Source: Pusillimonas caeni (GTDB lineage Bacteria; Pseudomonadota; Gammaproteobacteria; Burkholderiales; Burkholderiaceae_B). Taken from it: DNA of 64,000 bases. The notes beneath the pieces were generated by a model. The model was given only the letters and a program-made list of their open reading frames with translations. It did no database searches and was not told where the DNA came from. Location: positions 310,001 through 374,000 of the forward strand of contig NZ_PDUW01000001.1 of NCBI RefSeq assembly GCF_003545815.1, given 5' to 3'. The first letter of the stretch is position 1; every line of letters starts with the position of its first letter. Positions 43,020 to 53,092 of this stretch are shown in pieces. The position numbers and the translations under genes are program-made.

Positions 43020-44708
43020 TCAGAACTCGTCGAGCACCGCGCCGGTGCTGGCGCTGGAACAATTGAAGGCGAACTTGGCCTGCACGCCGCGGGTGTACCG
43101 CGGCTGGGGCGGCGTCCAGCCCTCGCGGCGGCGGGCCAGCTCGCCGTCGGACACATTGAGCTGCAGCACTTGCTTGTGCGCGTCGATGGTGATGGAGTCG
43201 CCCTCTTCGACCAGGGCGATGCAGCCGCCCACCGCCGCTTCGGGCGCCACATGGCCCACCACCATGCCCCAGGTTCCGCCCGAGAAGCGGCCGTCGGTGA
43301 TCAGGCCCACGGAATCGCCCAGCCCGGCGCCGATCAGGGCGCTGGTGGGCGCCAGCATTTCGGGCATGCCCGGCCCGCCCTTGGGGCCGAGATAACGCAG
43401 CACCATGACGTCGCCCGCCTTGATGCGTCCCTGGAGAATGGCGGCCAGCGCCGACTGCTCGTCGTTGAAGACCCGCGCGGGGCCGGTCATGACCGGCGTT
43501 TTCAGGCCGGTGATCTTGGCCACGCAGCCCTCGGTGGAAAGATTGCCCTTGAGTATGGCCAGGTGTCCCTGGGCATAAAGGGCCTTGTCCAGGCTGCGGA
43601 TGACGTCCTGGTCCGCGTAGGGCGTGTCGGGCAGGCCTTCGAGCTGCTGGGCCACGGTCTGTCCCGTTATCGTCATGCAGTCGCCATGCAGCAGGCCCGC
43701 ATCGAGCAGCAGCTTCATTACCATGGGCACGCCGCCCGCCCGATGGAAGTCCACCGCCAGGTAGCGGCCGCTGGGCTTGAGGTCGCACAGCACCGGCACT
43801 TTCTTGCGCACCCGCTCGAAATCGTCGATGGTCCATCGCACACCCGCCGCGTGGGCGATGGCCAGGAAGTGCAGCACCGCGTTGGTGGACCCGCCTATCG
43901 CCATGATGACGCTGACCGCGTTCTCGATGGACTCGCGTGTGACGATGTCGCGCGCCTTGAGATCGTTCTTTATGGCCTGCAGCAGCACCCGCGCCGACTC
44001 GGCGGCGGACTCGGCTTTTTCGTCGTGCACATTGGCCATGGTGGATGAGTAAGGCAGGCTCATGCCCATTGCCTCGAAGGCCGAGCTCATGGTGTTGGCG
44101 GTGTACATGCCGCCGCACGAGCCGGGGCCGGGTATGGCGTGCAGCTCGATGCGCTTGAGTTCTTTGTCGCTGAGCCGGCCCGCGGCGTTCTCGCCCACCG
44201 CCTCGAACACACTGACGATGTTCAGGTCTTTGCCGTCCAGCCGGCCCGGCAGAATGGTGCCGCCGTATACATAGATGCCCGGCACGTTGGCGCGCAGCAT
44301 GCCCATCATGCCGCCGGGCATGTTCTTGTCGCAGCCGCCTATCACCAGAACCCCGTCCATCCACTGGCCCTGCACACAGGTTTCGACGCAGTCGGCGATG
44401 ACCTCGCGCGATACGAGCGAATACTTCATGCCCTCGGTGCCCATGGCCATGCCGTCGGAGATGGTGGGCGTGCCGAACAGCTGGGCGTTGCCGCCGCCCG
44501 CCGCGATGGCCGCTATGGCCGCGTCCGCCAGCTTTTGCAGGCCGCTGTTGCAAGGCGTGATGGTGCTGTGCCCGTTCGCCACGCCCACCATGGGTTTTGA
44601 AAAGTCTTCTTCGGTGTAGCCCAGGGCATAGTACATGGACCGGTTGGGCGCCCGCTCGGCCCCCTGGGTGATATGGGCCGAACGCAAGCGGCGCTTTTCT
44701 TCGGGCAT
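43020..44708 (-). CDS. ilvD: Dihydroxy-acid dehydratase, shorter type
   Basis: A 562-residue IlvD/Edd-family dehydratase. Cluster-ligand cysteines are in [17 protein letters not shown] and GPGSCGGMY, the three-Cys arrangement of [2Fe-2S] members such as plant and mycobacterial DHAD. It converts 2,3-dihydroxy-3-methyl acids to 2-oxo acids in branched-chain amino acid synthesis. Related sugar-acid dehydratases share the fold, but the length and motifs favour DHAD. The ATG at 44708 has AGGAG six bases upstream; a TTG further out is less likely. A second, longer ilvD lies at 46838-48703. Confidence 0.9.
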   Translation of the reverse strand: MPEEKRRLRSAHITQGAERAPNRSMYYALGYTEEDFSKPMVGVANGHSTITPCNSGLQKLADAAIAAIAAGGGNAQLFGTPTISDGMAMGTEGMKYSLVSREVIADCVETCVQGQWMDGVLVIGGCDKNMPGGMMGMLRANVPGIYVYGGTILPGRLDGKDLNIVSVFEAVGENAAGRLSDKELKRIELHAIPGPGSCGGMYTANTMSSAFEAMGMSLPYSSTMANVHDEKAESAAESARVLLQAIKNDLKARDIVTRESIENAVSVIMAIGGSTNAVLHFLAIAHAAGVRWTIDDFERVRKKVPVLCDLKPSGRYLAVDFHRAGGVPMVMKLLLDAGLLHGDCMTITGQTVAQQLEGLPDTPYADQDVIRSLDKALYAQGHLAILKGNLSTEGCVAKITGLKTPVMTGPARVFNDEQSALAAILQGRIKAGDVMVLRYLGPKGGPGMPEMLAPTSALIGAGLGDSVGLITDGRFSGGTWGMVVGHVAPEAAVGGCIALVEEGDSITIDAHKQVLQLNVSDGELARRREGWTPPQPRYTRGVQAKFAFNCSSASTGAVLDEF

Positions 44709-44806
44709 GGCGGTCTCCTGGCTCAAAAGGCCAGTGTGTCACCAGCGCGGACGGAGCGCAAGGATGACGATGGCGCTGTGCCCAGCCTGATTGCTCTCCA
44801 CGTCTT

Positions 44807-45229
44807 CTATCGCAACGACAACAACATATCGACTTTGTCTACGACAGTGCGAGTCGCAGCCAGTAAATCAATGACAATACGTTCGTCGATATTCAAGTCA
44901 CCTTCGTACTCGCTCAGATTGCGGATGCCGTGGCATTTTGCTAGGACGCGCCAAACGTCCGGACCCAGACCCAGCGTATCCGGCAGTAATTGGAAAACGA
45001 CATATCGATTGCTCGGGCGATAGCCATGCCAGCGCAACGCTGCAAGACAGAGTGCGTGCACCGCGTTGTAGGCTAGATCGAACCGACTCTCTATTGAGAG
45101 GGTAGTGTTCAGCGCGTCACGCATTCGGGCATGTCCCGAACGAATCAAACCTTCTAGCTCCCTATGGTCAGGAGGCTCGACCCGTAAAGGCTTCCCCGGG
45201 CCGCATAGGTTCACGAATGCCGAGGACAT
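44807..45229 (-). CDS. HEPN-domain protein, putative toxin of a HEPN/MNT pair
   Basis: A 140-residue helical protein. The segment KCHGIRNLSEYEGDLN (about 99-113) is the HEPN-type conserved motif, here RN-x3-YEG without the His of the classical Rx4-6H RNase site. Such proteins pair with a nucleotidyltransferase antitoxin that modifies the HEPN protein. The start at 45229 is chosen for its AGGAGG site five bases upstream; it overlaps the nucleotidyltransferase gene by 62 bp. Base composition looks less GC-rich than the surroundings, consistent with acquisition. RNase activity should not be assumed, given the missing His. Confidence 0.75.
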   Translation of the reverse strand: MSSAFVNLCGPGKPLRVEPPDHRELEGLIRSGHARMRDALNTTLSIESRFDLAYNAVHALCLAALRWHGYRPSNRYVVFQLLPDTLGLGPDVWRVLAKCHGIRNLSEYEGDLNIDERIVIDLLAATRTVVDKVDMLLSLR

Positions 45230-45839
45230 CATTCCCTCCTATGAGCCAGATTTTAGGCTGCTTTATCACACGGGACAAAAACGATTCTTGCCGAACATGG
45301 CGTCTTTCGAATTCTTCTAGAGACCAAATCGTGGGGTTTACCGGACGGCCAAGGCGAATGCTTACCTCCTCGAGCGCCAAAAATAATTCACCATAGCTGA
45401 CTTCATTGCTGATCAGCATCAAGTCTATATCACTGGCGACGGTATCAGTCCTTTTTGCGATAGAGCCGTAGATAAAAGCAGCCAGGATAAGAGGCGCAAA
45501 AGGCTCAAGCGCCTCTTTCAATGGGTCTGCCAAGCCGACAGTTTTTTGTATGATCGCACGTAGTTCGCCGAAAATAGGCGAATCGAGATTGGCTTGATAA
45601 TGTTTTTGATTGCCCACAGTCTTGACAGTGGCCAGCCCGCTATCGGTCAGCGTGGCAAGTTCGCGTTGCACCGCCCCCGAACCGCTGGCTGCCAGACCGA
45701 TTAACTCATTCGCATAGAAACTGCGTTCCGGCTGGCCGTAAAGAATCGCCAGCACCCGTTGCTTGGTGCCAGAAAAGAGAGCATCCGCGAGGCTCTTAGG
45801 CCGCACCGTGTTTTTCTTACCCATAATAGGTTTGATCAT
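45168..45839 (-). CDS. wHTH-nucleotidyltransferase protein, putative antitoxin of a HEPN/MNT pair
   Basis: A 223-residue, two-domain protein. Residues about 15-85 form a winged-helix DNA-binding domain (FYANELIGLA, then GAVQRELATLTDSGLATV). Residues about 110-175 form a minimal nucleotidyltransferase with GS (125-126) and the catalytic pair Asp137/Asp139 (SDIDLMLI). The fusion lets it both regulate its own promoter and adenylylate its partner. It is upstream of, and overlaps, the HEPN gene, the usual order. The start may be the ATG at 45824 instead of 45839. The pair lies between ilvD and an AEC permease gene. Confidence 0.8.
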   Translation of the reverse strand: MIKPIMGKKNTVRPKSLADALFSGTKQRVLAILYGQPERSFYANELIGLAASGSGAVQRELATLTDSGLATVKTVGNQKHYQANLDSPIFGELRAIIQKTVGLADPLKEALEPFAPLILAAFIYGSIAKRTDTVASDIDLMLISNEVSYGELFLALEEVSIRLGRPVNPTIWSLEEFERRHVRQESFLSRVIKQPKIWLIGGNDVLGIREPMRPGEAFTGRAS

Positions 45840-45928
45840 ACCTTATTTGGGTACAACCCACCGTTCTAAGAAAGTAAAAAACGTACTTGCATCCTCCATT
45901 GCTGCGACCGGCCCAAGCCCGATGTCGC

Positions 45929-46813
45929 CTACCACCACACCAGCGTGACCCACACCACCAACGGTATCGTCACAAGCGACATCACGTTGCCCAACAGCAC
46001 CACGCTGGCGACGATGCGCGGGTCGGCGCGATACTGTTCGCACAACAGGTAATTCAGCACAGCGGGCGGCAGCATGGCCGACAGCACCACCAGGCGAGAC
46101 CATTCGGGCGTCAGCGGCAACATCCACAACACAATCGGCAAGGTCAGCAGACCGGCAAGCAGGTAAAGTGCGTTGATGCGCAGCGCCAGGCCCAATTGGT
46201 CGATGCGGTCCTGCGCAAGCCGCACGCCCAGCGAGAACAGCATCAGGGGAATGGCTATCTGGCCCAGCATTTCGACGAGGGTCGCGACAAAGGGCGGAAA
46301 GTTATGGCGATACGGCGCAAGGAGCACGCCCGATACGGCGGCCCAGATGTTCGGATTGCGCAGCCACATCCAGCGGCTGCTGCTGCGCGACAACAGGATC
46401 AGGCCGAGCGAAAAATGCATCAGGTTCGACAGCACGAACAACACCACGATGTCGCCCATCAGATGCCTGCCGTACGCCAGCATCATCAACGGGATGCCGA
46501 CGTTGCCGGTATTGCGGAACATCCCTGTCACCAGGAACGCTCTTCGGGCCACGCCTCGCTGCGGCATCAAAGCCAGCAGCACGCCCGGCACGATGATGAT
46601 CAGGACTCCGGCGGCCACCAGCGGCCAGCTGTGCACCAGGTCGACCGGATTGTCCAGCAGGGCGGAAAACACCAGCGCCGGACAGAACACCATCACATTG
46701 GCGTGATTGATGAAATCCATGTCCGGCCGGCGCGCCTGACGCCTGCCGAACAAGAAGCCCAGGACGGCGACGGCCGCCACGGGTAAGACAATGTTCAGCA
46801 GTGTCAGGGGCAT
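45929..46813 (-). CDS. AEC (auxin efflux carrier) family permease
   Basis: A 294-residue protein with ten hydrophobic segments and the AEC pattern: NHANVMVFCPALVFSAL near the start, GMFRNTGNVGIPLM (about 97-110) and a second broken-helix region near AMLPPAVLNYLLCEQY (about 245-260). Relatives move malonate, malate or other organic acids. It is 24 bp downstream of the longer ilvD on the same strand, so co-transcription is possible, but no functional link is evident. Confidence 0.85.
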   Translation of the reverse strand: MPLTLLNIVLPVAAVAVLGFLFGRRQARRPDMDFINHANVMVFCPALVFSALLDNPVDLVHSWPLVAAGVLIIIVPGVLLALMPQRGVARRAFLVTGMFRNTGNVGIPLMMLAYGRHLMGDIVVLFVLSNLMHFSLGLILLSRSSSRWMWLRNPNIWAAVSGVLLAPYRHNFPPFVATLVEMLGQIAIPLMLFSLGVRLAQDRIDQLGLALRINALYLLAGLLTLPIVLWMLPLTPEWSRLVVLSAMLPPAVLNYLLCEQYRADPRIVASVVLLGNVMSLVTIPLVVWVTLVWW

Positions 46814-46837
46814 GCGCCGGCTATTGCGGCCCTAGGC

Positions 46838-48703
46838 CTATCGATTGCGCAGTTGGCTGACGTCGCGCACCGCGCCTCGGTCGGCCGAGGTGGCTAGGGC
46901 GGCGTAGGCCTGCAGGGCCTGGGACACATAACGCTCGCGATCGACCGGCTGCCAGGCCTTGTCGCCGCGCGCCTCCATGGCGGCGCGCCGTTCGGCAAGC
47001 TCTTGTTCGCTGATGGCCAGGTGGATGCGGCGGTTGGGGATGTCGATCTCGATGGTGTCGCCGTCGTTGACCAGGCCGATGTTGCCGCCCTCCGCCGCCT
47101 CGGGCGAAGCATGGCCGATGACCAGGCCGGACGAGCCGCCCGAGAAACGGCCGTCGGTGAGCAGCGCCGAGCTGGCGCCCAGCCCCATGGACTTGAGATA
47201 AGAGGTGGGATAGAGCATTTCCTGCATGCCCGGGCCGCCCTTGGGACCTTCGTAGCGGATGATGACCACGTGCCCGGCTTTGACCTCGCCGCCCAGAATG
47301 CCCTCGACCGCCGATTCCTGGCTTTCGTAGACACGCGCCGTGCCGGTGAAGGTGAGTATGCTTTCGTCCACGCCCGCCGTCTTGACGATGCAGCCGTTGG
47401 GCGCCAGGTTGCCGTACAGCACGGCCAGGCCGCCGTCCTGGGAATAGGCATGCTCGCGCGAGCGCACGCAGCCGCCTTCGCGGTCGACATCCAGGGTGTC
47501 GTAGTAGCGGTCCTGGCTGAAGGCCACCTGGGTGGGCACGCCGCCAGGGGCGGCGCGGTAGAAGTCCAGCACTTCTTCGGCAGCGTGGCCGCTGTTCACG
47601 TCCCAGCGGTCGATGGCCTGGCGCAGCGTGCCGCTGTGCACATTGCCGACGTCCAGGTTGAGCAGGCCGGCACGGGCCAGTTCGCCCAGGATGCCGAAGA
47701 TGCCGCCGGCGCGGTGGACGTCTTCCATATGGTATTTGTCGGTGGCGGGCGCCACCTTGCTCAGGCAGGGCACGCGGCGCGAAATGCGGTCGATGTCCGA
47801 CATGGTGAAGTCGACGCCGGCCTCTTGGGCGGCGGCGAGCAGGTGCAGCACGGTGTTGGTCGAGCCGCCCATGGCGACGTCCAGGGCCATGGCGTTTTCA
47901 AACGCCTGCACGGTGGCGATGTTGCGCGGCAGAACCGAGGCATCGTCCTGCTCGTAATAGCGCTTGCACAGATCGACGACCAGCCTGCCGGCGTTCTCGA
48001 ACAGCGACTGGCGGCGCGCATGCGTGGCCAGCAGCGAGCCGTTGCCCGGCAGTGCCAGGCCCAGGGCTTCGGTCAGGCAATTCATGGAGTTGGCGGTGAA
48101 CATGCCGGAACATGAGCCGCAAGTGGGACAGGCGCTGCGCTCGATGGTCTGTACTTCGGCGTCGCTGACCTGGGTGTCGGCCGCCTTGACCATGGCGTCG
48201 ACCAGATCGAGTTTCATCAGCACTTTCTTGGTGCCGGTGTCGATGACCTTGCCGGCCTCCATGGGGCCGCCCGAAACGAACACCACCGGGATGTTCAGGC
48301 GCATGGCGGCCATCAGCATTCCCGGCGTGATCTTGTCGCAGTTCGAGATGCACACCATGGCGTCGGCGCAATGCGCGTTGACCATGTATTCGACGGAATC
48401 GGCGATGAGCTCGCGCGAAGGCAGGGAATACAGCATGCCGCCATGTCCCATGGCAATGCCGTCGTCGACCGCGATGGTGTTGAACTCTTTGGCGACCCCG
48501 CCCGCCGCTTCGATCTGGCGCGCCACGAGCTGGCCCAGATCCTTCAGGTGCACATGCCCGGGCACGAACTGGGTGAAGGAATTGACGACGGCGATGATGG
48601 GCTTGTTGAAGTCGTCGTCTTTCATGCCGGTGGCGCGCCAAAGCGCGCGCGCGCCGGCCATGTTGCGGCCATGGGTCGAAGTGCGGGAACGATATTGCGG
48701 CAT
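46838..48703 (-). CDS. ilvD: Dihydroxy-acid dehydratase, long E. coli type
   Basis: A 621-residue IlvD that matches the enterobacterial form (about 616): [17 protein letters not shown] start, [21 protein letters not shown] with Cys ligand, and [17 protein letters not shown] with the next ligands. It lacks a Cys in the [10 protein letters not shown] segment, where the shorter paralogue has ITPCNSG, consistent with a different iron-sulphur type. It carries out the third step of valine and isoleucine synthesis. GAGG precedes the ATG. With two paralogues 2 kb apart, one may be used under oxidative or iron-limited conditions, or serve another substrate. Confidence 0.93.
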   Translation of the reverse strand: MPQYRSRTSTHGRNMAGARALWRATGMKDDDFNKPIIAVVNSFTQFVPGHVHLKDLGQLVARQIEAAGGVAKEFNTIAVDDGIAMGHGGMLYSLPSRELIADSVEYMVNAHCADAMVCISNCDKITPGMLMAAMRLNIPVVFVSGGPMEAGKVIDTGTKKVLMKLDLVDAMVKAADTQVSDAEVQTIERSACPTCGSCSGMFTANSMNCLTEALGLALPGNGSLLATHARRQSLFENAGRLVVDLCKRYYEQDDASVLPRNIATVQAFENAMALDVAMGGSTNTVLHLLAAAQEAGVDFTMSDIDRISRRVPCLSKVAPATDKYHMEDVHRAGGIFGILGELARAGLLNLDVGNVHSGTLRQAIDRWDVNSGHAAEEVLDFYRAAPGGVPTQVAFSQDRYYDTLDVDREGGCVRSREHAYSQDGGLAVLYGNLAPNGCIVKTAGVDESILTFTGTARVYESQESAVEGILGGEVKAGHVVIIRYEGPKGGPGMQEMLYPTSYLKSMGLGASSALLTDGRFSGGSSGLVIGHASPEAAEGGNIGLVNDGDTIEIDIPNRRIHLAISEQELAERRAAMEARGDKAWQPVDRERYVSQALQAYAALATSADRGAVRDVSQLRNR

Positions 48704-48750
48704 CTGGAGCCTCTAGAGCGAATTGCAGGTTGCCGTTGCGGGTACGGACA

Positions 48751-48788
48751 CTGGGCCGGCCCCCGGCGATTGCCGACGGCCGGCCCAG
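48751..48788. terminator. Large GC-rich cruciform/hairpin
   Basis: CTGGGCCGGC and GCCGGCCCAG are perfect 10-bp arms enclosing a second stem, CGGC-GATT-GCCG. Outside them GGTACGGA and TCCGTAAC pair in seven of eight positions. It lies after the symporter small-subunit gene and before ilvD on the minus strand. There is no T tract; it probably ends or protects the symporter transcript. Confidence 0.55.
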
Positions 48789-48930
48789 CGCTCATATCCG
48801 TAACAAAATGGAATAGAACAAGTTTACCAAGTAATCAGGGCCAGCCTGGCCATGCGGCCCAGGGAGTGCACATCCGGGCGCCCGGACGGCGGAACGCCGC
48901 CGCCTCGCCTCCGCGCCAAGCCGCCGCCGA

Positions 48931-49062
48931 TCAGATCATTTCGTCGCCGTTGCGGCGCGCCCTGCGCACGTCGCGGATCAGGGCCACGACCAGCATCGCC
49001 AGGATGGCTGCCGAGATGACCGGCCATATCAATATGTAGGCGCTGAGCCCCAATGCATTCAT
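48931..49062 (-). CDS. Small membrane subunit associated with the sodium:solute symporter
   Basis: A 43-residue protein with one membrane helix (about 7-29, LSAYILIWPVISAAILAMLV in part) and a basic/acidic tail (RDVRRARRNGDEM). A strong AAGGAG ribosome-binding site precedes the ATG, and the gene starts 17 bp after the end of the sodium:solute symporter gene, on the same strand. Very small single-helix proteins in this position are known as putative transporter small subunits. It is likely a real partner of the symporter. Confidence 0.8.
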   Translation of the reverse strand: MNALGLSAYILIWPVISAAILAMLVVALIRDVRRARRNGDEMI

Positions 49063-49079
49063 GCTTCTTCTCCTTCAGT

Positions 49080-50813
49080 TCAGAGGGTCTGGGACGACAC
49101 TTTTTCGGAAGCGGCGCGGACGGCGTCTTTTTGCCGCAGCGCCTTGCCTGCGGCCCGCGGGGCCGGGACAGCTTCGGCGGCATCGTGCTGGAACGCCACT
49201 ACTCGTTCGTTGAGCAGGCCGAAATCGAAACGCTCGCTGGATCTCAGGCTGACCGCCACGCAGACGATGGCGCTGACGCCATACGCCGTGAGCGAACTGA
49301 GCAGCACCACATAATCGCGCAGGAAGCCGATGCTGAAGGGCGCCAGCACCGCCATGGCGAGCGCTCCCAGCACCAGGCCCGCCGTCTTGCCGAAGAAACC
49401 GAAAGCCATCAGGCCGATCACGACGCCGCCGCCCACCGAGGCGAGCAGTTCGAACAGCACGGCCGGCGCGCCCTGCAATGGAATCAGTTCGAACCTTACC
49501 AGGGTGAACAGGGCCACGGCGCTGACGACCGCGCTGGTGAAAGCCCTGTTGGTGATGCGGTCCCAATAGAAGCTCATGATGACCGGGAAGACGATGGCGC
49601 CCCACAACGCCCCCACGAAGACCAGCATTACCAGGATGTCCATGCGCAGGCTGGCGAAGATCACGCCCACCATGGTCGCGACCACCATGGTCATGCGGCC
49701 CCAGAACAGCATGCGGGCGGGATCGGGCCGGCCCTTGGCCAGGTTCTTGCCGTAAATGTCGGTCATCACGATCGCCGACAGGGCCGACAGGTCCGAGTCC
49801 GCCGTCGACGACAGCGAGCCCACGACGAGAATGAAGAACAGGCCGATGGCGAACGGCGGCAGATAGGCCGAGGCCATCTGGGGAATGATGTTGTTGAGGT
49901 TGCCGTTGGCCGGCTCCAGCCCGATGAACAAGGCGAGCAGCCCCAGCATGCCCAGACCGATGACGATGGCGCCGTAGCCTATCGTGGCCGAGATGAAGGT
50001 GGGCTTGATCAGGTCTTCGCGCACCGCGAACAGCCGCTGCGCGATGGTCTGGTTGCCTATGGCATAGGCCAGCACGGCGACGAAATAGGGGGCGCCCTGC
50101 CTCAGGAAGGCCTCGGAGGAAAAGAAGTCGGCCTGCTGTTCGGTCAGCGCCGACATATTGGCCGCCAGCATCTCGGTGCCCCCGACGTTGAAGAAGATGA
50201 TGGGAATGATCACCACGGCCGACACGATCATGGCCGCGAGCTGGGCGAAATCGGTCATGACCGAGGCGCGGAAACCCGACCATATGGTGTACGAAAGCAC
50301 GCCTGCCGCCGCGATCAGCACGCCCTGCACAAAGCTCAGGGGGCTCAGTATCGACACCAGCGCCCCGGCGGCGGTGAAGTTGACCATGAGGCTGATGCAG
50401 CTTCCCACCAGGTTCGACACCGCCATGATCAACTGGCTCGACCTGCCATGCCGCGCATGCATGACTTCAGCCAGGGTATGCGCCTTGGGCGCGAGCTGAC
50501 GGAAGCGGCGACCGAAGGGATAGATGAACAGAATCATCAAAGCGCCCCACAGGCCGTAGTGGATGGGCCCCGAAACGCCGTAGCGGTAGCCGGCGCTGGC
50601 ACTGGCGTAGAAGGAAGCCGCCCATATCCAGGTGGCGATCATGCTCGCTGCGGACAGGCCGAAGCCGATGGCGTTGTTGGAGACCATGTATCCGTCGACA
50701 TTCTCGTTTTTCTGCCTGATCGTCAGCGACATCAGAAAGGTAATCGCATAAAAGCCGACCAGCAGCAATACGGCGGTCAGCCCGGATAACTGAAACAACT
50801 CTGTGTCCTGCAT
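49080..50813 (-). CDS. Sodium:solute symporter family protein
   Basis: A 577-residue SSS-family transporter with about 13-14 helices. Family marks include VDGYMVSNNAIGFGLSAASM (about 40-59), the ATWIWAASFYASASAGYRYG segment in helix 2, and the sodium-site region VVGSLSSTADSDLSALSAI (about 318-336). It imports a solute with sodium; urea, amino acids and carboxylates are known substrates, and the sequence alone does not decide. The cytosolic C-terminus (about 525-577) is polar. A 43-residue membrane protein is encoded 17 bp downstream. The 598-bp upstream region holds several palindromes that may regulate it. Confidence 0.88.
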   Translation of the reverse strand: MQDTELFQLSGLTAVLLLVGFYAITFLMSLTIRQKNENVDGYMVSNNAIGFGLSAASMIATWIWAASFYASASAGYRYGVSGPIHYGLWGALMILFIYPFGRRFRQLAPKAHTLAEVMHARHGRSSQLIMAVSNLVGSCISLMVNFTAAGALVSILSPLSFVQGVLIAAAGVLSYTIWSGFRASVMTDFAQLAAMIVSAVVIIPIIFFNVGGTEMLAANMSALTEQQADFFSSEAFLRQGAPYFVAVLAYAIGNQTIAQRLFAVREDLIKPTFISATIGYGAIVIGLGMLGLLALFIGLEPANGNLNNIIPQMASAYLPPFAIGLFFILVVGSLSSTADSDLSALSAIVMTDIYGKNLAKGRPDPARMLFWGRMTMVVATMVGVIFASLRMDILVMLVFVGALWGAIVFPVIMSFYWDRITNRAFTSAVVSAVALFTLVRFELIPLQGAPAVLFELLASVGGGVVIGLMAFGFFGKTAGLVLGALAMAVLAPFSIGFLRDYVVLLSSLTAYGVSAIVCVAVSLRSSERFDFGLLNERVVAFQHDAAEAVPAPRAAGKALRQKDAVRAASEKVSSQTL

Positions 50814-51411
50814 GGAACAAGATCCTTATGATTGATTTTCTATGGACGACACAACGCAAAGGGCCGGCATGCCGGCGCCGCAGCATTCGAAAGGCTCGTT
50901 GTAGGCGGCCATAACCAAGGGCGCGCGACGCGGAATCAACCGCGATGGCAGCGCGAACCCTGCGATATTGGGTACGTGTGGCGTACCTCGACCGTACGTG
51001 GATTCGTACGTTTATGCGGTTCGAAGAACCGTTGAATCGGCCGGCGGCCGAGCCACCGCATGGTGGCAGTTGGAGGGGCCCGAAGTAAAAATCGCGAAAA
51101 TAGGCCCATAAAGAAGGCAGATGAGCGACAAAGCCGCAAAACGCCTCCAAGCCGAAAGTATAGACCAGCGTCAGGCGTTATGTCTACTTAATAAGCGTGT
51201 ACGCTTCGTTTATATCGGGTGTGTACGTGCGAATCACGCAGGCGGCCCAAGCTAAACTATACTAAGACGCCAGCCACTCTTCGCCTCTGCATGAGACGAT
51301 CTTCCGTTCCTCTCTTCCGTTCCCTATCGCCTTCCACGGCCCCTGGCGCATTGCCCGGCGACTCGCCGCAGGCCAAGGCGCGCCCCTCTTTCAAAACCGA
51401 CTCGGACCCTC
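50814..51411. promoter_or_regulatory. 598-bp gene-free region with a cluster of palindromes
   Basis: This divergent spacer between the symporter and TerC genes holds no convincing gene. It contains GGTACG-TGTGG-CGTACC (50971-50987), CGTACG-(6)-CGTACG (50993-51010), CGGTTC-GAA-GAACCG (51017-51031), TCGGCC-GGC-GGCCGA (51037-51051), AAGCGT-GT-ACGCTT (51193-51206), and the direct repeat CTTCCGTTCC twice (51301-51310 and 51314-51323). The repeated GTAC core suggests a regulator with several operators controlling the symporter. No regulator gene is adjacent. Confidence 0.55.
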
Positions 51412-52971
51412 ATGGACCTGTTATTTGACCCCAATGTCTGGATTGGGTTGCTGACCCTCGTCGTGCTGGAGATCGTCCTCGGCATCGACAACCTGATCTT
51501 CATCGCTATCCTGGCCGAAAAGCTGCCGCCCAGTCAACGCGACAAGGCGCGCATCATAGGCTTGTCCCTGGCCTTGATCATGCGCCTGGGCCTGTTGTCC
51601 ATCGTGTCCTGGCTGGTCACTTTGACGGCGCCCCTCTTTGCCGTCGCGGGCCTGACCTTCTCGGGCCGCGACCTGATACTGCTGCTGGGCGGCCTGTTCC
51701 TGCTGTTCAAGGCCACATCGGAGCTGCACGAACGTCTCGAAGGCAAGGCTCACGTTCACAGCGAATCCAAGGCCTACGCGGGCTTCGGCGTGGTCGTCGC
51801 GCAGATCGTGGTACTGGACGCCGTGTTCTCGCTGGACGCCGTCATCACCGCCGTGGGCATGGTGGACGAGCTGCCCGTCATGATGGCCGCCGTCATCATC
51901 TCCATCGGCATCATGCTGTGGGCCTCCAAGCCCCTGACCCGCTTCGTGAGCGCCCACCCCACCGTGGTGGTGCTGTGCCTGAGCTTTCTGCTGATGATCG
52001 GCCTGAGCCTCACGGCCGAAGGCCTGGGTTTCCACATTCCCAAAGGCTACCTCTACGCGGCCATCGGCTTTTCCATTGTGATCGAGTTCTTCAACCAGAT
52101 CGCCCGCCGCAGCGTCCTGCGCAACGAAGCCCGGCTTCCGCTGCGCGACCGCACGGCCGAGGCCGTGCTGCGCATACTGGGCGGAGGCCGGCAGGCTGCC
52201 GAGGCCGCCGGCGATACGGCGCCCGCCGACGAGGCCGACGAGCAGCCCGCGTTCGGCGCCGAAGAACGCAATATGGTCAGCGGCGTGCTGACCCTGGGGG
52301 AACGCACCGTGCGGACCATCATGACGCCCCGCTCGGACATCTCCTGGGTGGACGTGGACGGCGACCCCGGCAAGACCATCAAGATGCTGCGCGACACGCC
52401 CCACAGCTTCTTTCCGGTCGGCAAGGGAGACCTGGATACGCTGTTGGGCGTGGTGCGCGCCAAGGATCTCCTGGCCGAGCTTCTGGACACGGGGCGGCTG
52501 GACGTCAAGCCGTCGCTGCGCCAGCCCATCGTGGTCAACGAACTGACCGGCGTGATCAAGGCCATGGAGACGCTGCGCGGCTCGCATGGACAATTGGCCC
52601 TGGTGGCGGACGAATACGGCACCATACAAGGCCTCATCACGCCGATCGACATTCTGGAAGCCATTGCGGGCGAGTTCCCCGACGAGGACGAGCAGCCGCC
52701 GATACTGGTCGTGGGCGAAGGCCATTGGCGCGTATCGGGCTCGACCGACCTGCACCACCTGGAACAGGAGCTGGGCACCGGCTCCCTGCTCGACGAAGGC
52801 CTCGACGTCTCGTCGATAGCGGGCCTGGTCCTGGCCCGCCTGGACAGCCTGCCCGCACCCGGCTCGAAGGTGGAGATCGACGGGTTCGAATTCGAAGTGA
52901 CCGAGCTGCAGGGTCGGCGCATTACCCAGCTCGACGTGCGAAGAACGCCGAAACCCGAGCAGGCCGCGTAG
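51412..52971 (+). CDS. TerC-CBS-CorC/HlyC membrane protein (YoaE/YegH type)
   Basis: A 519-residue fusion. Residues about 1-225 are a TerC domain with seven helices and the paired acidic motifs [12 protein letters not shown] (about 19-30) and [12 protein letters not shown] (about 139-150). Residues about 290-415 hold two CBS domains ([30 protein letters not shown]). Residues about 430-510 form the CorC_HlyC domain. Recent work on TerC proteins points to metal (manganese, calcium) export or metal loading of exported proteins; the CBS/CorC part may sense nucleotides or magnesium. The N-terminus fits the family, but the ribosome-binding site is weak. Confidence 0.92.
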   Translation: MDLLFDPNVWIGLLTLVVLEIVLGIDNLIFIAILAEKLPPSQRDKARIIGLSLALIMRLGLLSIVSWLVTLTAPLFAVAGLTFSGRDLILLLGGLFLLFKATSELHERLEGKAHVHSESKAYAGFGVVVAQIVVLDAVFSLDAVITAVGMVDELPVMMAAVIISIGIMLWASKPLTRFVSAHPTVVVLCLSFLLMIGLSLTAEGLGFHIPKGYLYAAIGFSIVIEFFNQIARRSVLRNEARLPLRDRTAEAVLRILGGGRQAAEAAGDTAPADEADEQPAFGAEERNMVSGVLTLGERTVRTIMTPRSDISWVDVDGDPGKTIKMLRDTPHSFFPVGKGDLDTLLGVVRAKDLLAELLDTGRLDVKPSLRQPIVVNELTGVIKAMETLRGSHGQLALVADEYGTIQGLITPIDILEAIAGEFPDEDEQPPILVVGEGHWRVSGSTDLHHLEQELGTGSLLDEGLDVSSIAGLVLARLDSLPAPGSKVEIDGFEFEVTELQGRRITQLDVRRTPKPEQAA

Positions 52972-53012
52972 AGGAAGGAATTCGGAAAACCCAGGGATAT
53001 CACTGATGCGCG

Positions 53013-53026
53013 CATGTATATACATG
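53013..53026. promoter_or_regulatory. Perfect palindrome with HutC-like core
   Basis: CATGTATATACATG is a perfect 14-bp palindrome with the core TGTA-N2-TACA that I associate with HutC-family operators. It lies 42 bp after the TerC stop and 111 bp before a possible small gene. It may be an operator for that gene or chance. Confidence 0.4.
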
Positions 53027-53092
53027 TGCCATCCTCTGGTAGCACTGGTGAAATATGCATGTGCAACGATGATGGCTCCCGCAACGCTAGGG

